A stretch of DNA of 6,869 nt from Firmicutes bacterium ZCTH02-B6 (GTDB lineage: Bacteria; Bacillota; Limnochordia; Limnochordales; ZCTH02-B6): assembly GCA_002159155.1 (NCBI GenBank), contig LZRQ01000186.1:1-6869 (forward strand). The letters run 5' to 3'. Positions 5,418 through 6,869 of this stretch are shown in pieces. The notes under the pieces were generated by a model, which was given only the letters and a program-made list of their open reading frames with translations, was not told the origin of the DNA and did no database searches. Within the stretch, counting starts at the first letter, position 1, and each line of letters opens with the position of its first letter. A program made the translations under genes and the position numbers.

Positions 5418-6406
5418 TCAGGTCAGTTGAGGACCTAGGCGAGTTCGGGCTAATCGAACAACTGCGCCGGTACCAGCGGTCTCGGCCAGGGCTCTTTGTG
5501 GGCATTGGGGACGATGCGGCGGTGCTGGCGGGTCCTTTGGGATACCGGACGTTGTTCACGGTGGACATGCTGGTAGAGGGGATCCATTTCTTTCCTGACG
5601 CGGATCCTTATGCCTTGGGGCGTAAAGCAATGGCCGTGAACTTGAGCGACATCGCCGCCATGGGGGGAACGCCTACCTTTGCCACGGTCGGGTTGGGCGT
5701 GCCCGGCGGCACCAGCGCGGAGAGAATCGAGCGGCTGTATGCCGGGATGAGCGACGAGGCGGCTGCCTTTGGCGCCAGCATTACCGGTGGCGACACGGTG
5801 GAGGCCCCGGTGCTTCTCATCAGCGTCGCGCTTTTGGGCGAGGTGGAGGAGCAGCGGTTGTTGCTGCGCAGAGGCGCGCGGGTCGGCGACCGGGTTTGCG
5901 TGACGCACCGGATAGGGGAAGCGGCGGCGGGCCTGCTCCTGCTCCAGCGGCCCGATTTGAAGGTCCCCGAAGACACGCGTACGCGCCTGGTGCACAAGCT
6001 CTTGCGGCCGACGCCGAGGGTTGAAGCCGGCCGGGAGCTGGGCCGGGGCCTCGCGACGGCCGCCATCGACTTAAGCGATGGGCTTGCCGGGGACCTCCAC
6101 AGGCTTTGCAAGGCGAGCCGGGTCGGGGCGATCATCGATGCCGCCTCGCTGCCGATCCCGGATGATGTGCGCCGGGTCGCGGCCGCGGCCGGCTTGGACC
6201 CGTTGGAGTTGGCCATTGGCGGCGGCGAAGATTACGAGCTGCTTTTCACCACGTCCTCCCTCACGGGGGGCAGCCACGTTTTGCCGCGCTCCGGCACCCC
6301 TTACACCGTCATTGGTGAAATCGTAGACGAAGAGCGCGGCGTGTTGTTGCGGGAGCCGGGGGGCGGACTGCGACCCTTGCCCGAGGGCGGGTTCCAGCAT
6401 TTCTAA
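5414..6406 (+). CDS. thiL: Thiamine-monophosphate kinase
   Basis: A 330-aa cytoplasmic enzyme of the PurM/ThiL (AIR synthetase-like) fold that phosphorylates thiamine monophosphate to thiamine diphosphate with ATP. Motifs in family order: GIGDDAAVL (30-38), TVDMLVEGIHF (49-59), AVNLSDIAAMGGTP (74-87), the Mg/ATP site TGGDTVE (124-130), LRPTPR (197-202), AIDLSDGLAGDL (217-228) and IGGGEDYELLF (268-278). All acidic metal-binding groups appear intact, and the length is typical. The start is ATG 5414 in an ATGA overlap with pyrE. There is no good Shine-Dalgarno sequence, only GGGATG around 5404-5409, so translation is probably coupled to pyrE. Its product is cofactor metabolism rather than pyrimidine synthesis, so it is an unusual last gene here. 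Its TAA overlaps the stop of the convergent gene. Confidence 0.95.
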   Translation: MIRSVEDLGEFGLIEQLRRYQRSRPGLFVGIGDDAAVLAGPLGYRTLFTVDMLVEGIHFFPDADPYALGRKAMAVNLSDIAAMGGTPTFATVGLGVPGGTSAERIERLYAGMSDEAAAFGASITGGDTVEAPVLLISVALLGEVEEQRLLLRRGARVGDRVCVTHRIGEAAAGLLLLQRPDLKVPEDTRTRLVHKLLRPTPRVEAGRELGRGLATAAIDLSDGLAGDLHRLCKASRVGAIIDAASLPIPDDVRRVAAAAGLDPLELAIGGGEDYELLFTTSSLTGGSHVLPRSGTPYTVIGEIVDEERGVLLREPGGGLRPLPEGGFQHF

Positions 6407-6869
6407 CTCCAGATGGGGTCTCTGCCGGCGCCGGCGGCCATCGGCAACGGATACCCGGCGGCCGGCCGGCGCTCGGGTGGCTGGCTGTCACCGGCAACGG
6501 CCTGGACGTACTGGATTAGGTTGTGAACCCAACGGCGTTGGATGTCCCGTTCGTCAAAACGCAGCGGTTTTGAGTTGAGCTCAAAGATCCAGAGGCGCTG
6601 CCTGTCGTCGATGCCAAGGTCCAGCGACATCTCCATAAACTCACGCCCCAGCGCCTCCTCCATGGCTTTGGCAGCCTGCTCGGCCAGGACGGCGGCGCGG
6701 GCGCTTAACTCTTGAGCGGCCCAAGAGCCAAAGGCGGCGCCGAGGGCTTCATCCATCGCCATGCGGCGCCCACCCCGGGGTACGTGCGTCGTGATCTGCC
6801 CCGGACCGGCGACCCTGGCGGCGCCCCCTGTAAACCTCCATCGGCCGTCGGGCTGCTTTTGCACCAGGA
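6403..6869 (-). CDS. YheC/YheD-family ATP-grasp protein (C-terminal part, 5' end outside window)
   Basis: The frame is open from the right edge to TAG (complement of 6403-6405), with 154 full residues visible. The first residues, LVQKQPDGRWRFTGGAARVA, and then GPGQITTHVPRGG match the middle of the YheC/YheD ATP-grasp domain, where LVQK...WR precedes the GGR substrate loop. Further on are MEMSLDLGIDD (complement of about 6636-6604) and WIFELNSKP (about 6591-6565). The Glu and Asn of FELNSKP are the expected Mg-ATP ligands. The GTG at 6862-6864 lies inside the domain, so it is not the start. Family members are associated with the spore coat in Bacillus, but the substrate is not established. After ELNSKP come ~30 helical residues and a Pro/Gly/Ala-rich tail of ~30 residues. 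The gene is convergent with thiL and not part of the pyr operon. Confidence 0.85.
   Translation of the reverse strand, partial: LVQKQPDGRWRFTGGAARVAGPGQITTHVPRGGRRMAMDEALGAAFGSWAAQELSARAAVLAEQAAKAMEEALGREFMEMSLDLGIDDRQRLWIFELNSKPLRFDERDIQRRWVHNLIQYVQAVAGDSQPPERRPAAGYPLPMAAGAGRDPIWS
6428..6472. repeat. Large GC-rich inverted repeat just past thiL, inside the convergent gene
   Basis: GCGCCGGCGGCC (6428-6439) pairs with 6460-6472 over 12 bp with a single bulged G at 6464 and a 20-nt loop, starting 22 nt after the thiL stop. GCCGGCGCCGGC (6424-6435) is also a perfect palindrome. No T-run follows on the + strand. On the - strand it encodes the Pro/Gly/Ala-rich tail of the ATP-grasp protein. It could slow or end read-through transcription from the pyr operon, or it may only reflect GC-rich codons. 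Confidence 0.35.

Noticed and set aside
1..6869. tRNA/rRNA genes, CRISPR arrays, insertion sequences or phage genes
   Set aside because: None seen. The window is almost fully covered by recognisable housekeeping genes, with no direct repeat arrays or transposase-like frames.

Overview
The window holds most of a tightly packed pyrimidine operon on the + strand, followed by the tail of a convergent gene. The order is pyrR (3' end only), uraA/pyrP, a 95-nt gap, pyrB, a pyrC-like gene, pyrF, pyrE and thiL. On the - strand is the 3' part of a YheC/YheD-type ATP-grasp gene. The DNA is GC-rich, uses GTG starts for three genes and has strong AGGAGG-type ribosome binding sites. PyrR next to a uracil permease and pyrB is the arrangement known from Bacillota, and YheC/YheD proteins are linked to endospore formers. 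I infer a high-GC, probably spore-forming member of Bacillota (in the style of Symbiobacterium, Thermaerobacter or Limnochordia). The species cannot be named from this sequence.

Layout: 1-245 pyrR C-terminus; 242-1531 uracil permease; 1532-1626 non-coding, with a strong GC hairpin but no U-tract; 1627-2565 aspartate carbamoyltransferase; 2549-3835 dihydroorotase-family protein; 3832-4842 OMP decarboxylase; 4839-5417 orotate phosphoribosyltransferase; 5414-6406 thiamine-monophosphate kinase; 6403-6869 (minus) ATP-grasp. Apart from the gap, every + strand junction overlaps by 4 nt (pyrB/pyrC by 17 nt), which indicates translational coupling. PyrR and UraA handle pyrimidine sensing and uracil salvage. 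PyrB, PyrF and PyrE supply steps 2, 6 and 5 of de novo UMP synthesis. carAB and pyrD/pyrK are absent from the block and must lie elsewhere if the pathway is complete.

The most notable point is that the pyrC-like gene encodes a full-length dihydroorotase-fold protein whose active site is dismantled. The invariant HxH zinc motif is R-T-D, the usual bridging Asp position is Gly, and the substrate-contact Arg and both Asn residues are also replaced. It looks like a non-catalytic pseudo-dihydroorotase, perhaps a structural partner of the PyrB encoded immediately upstream. In that case a real dihydroorotase must be encoded elsewhere. Other points of interest are the uraA-pyrB hairpin (a possible PyrR target), thiL as the last gene of a pyr operon, and overlapping convergent stop codons with a large hairpin just beyond them.
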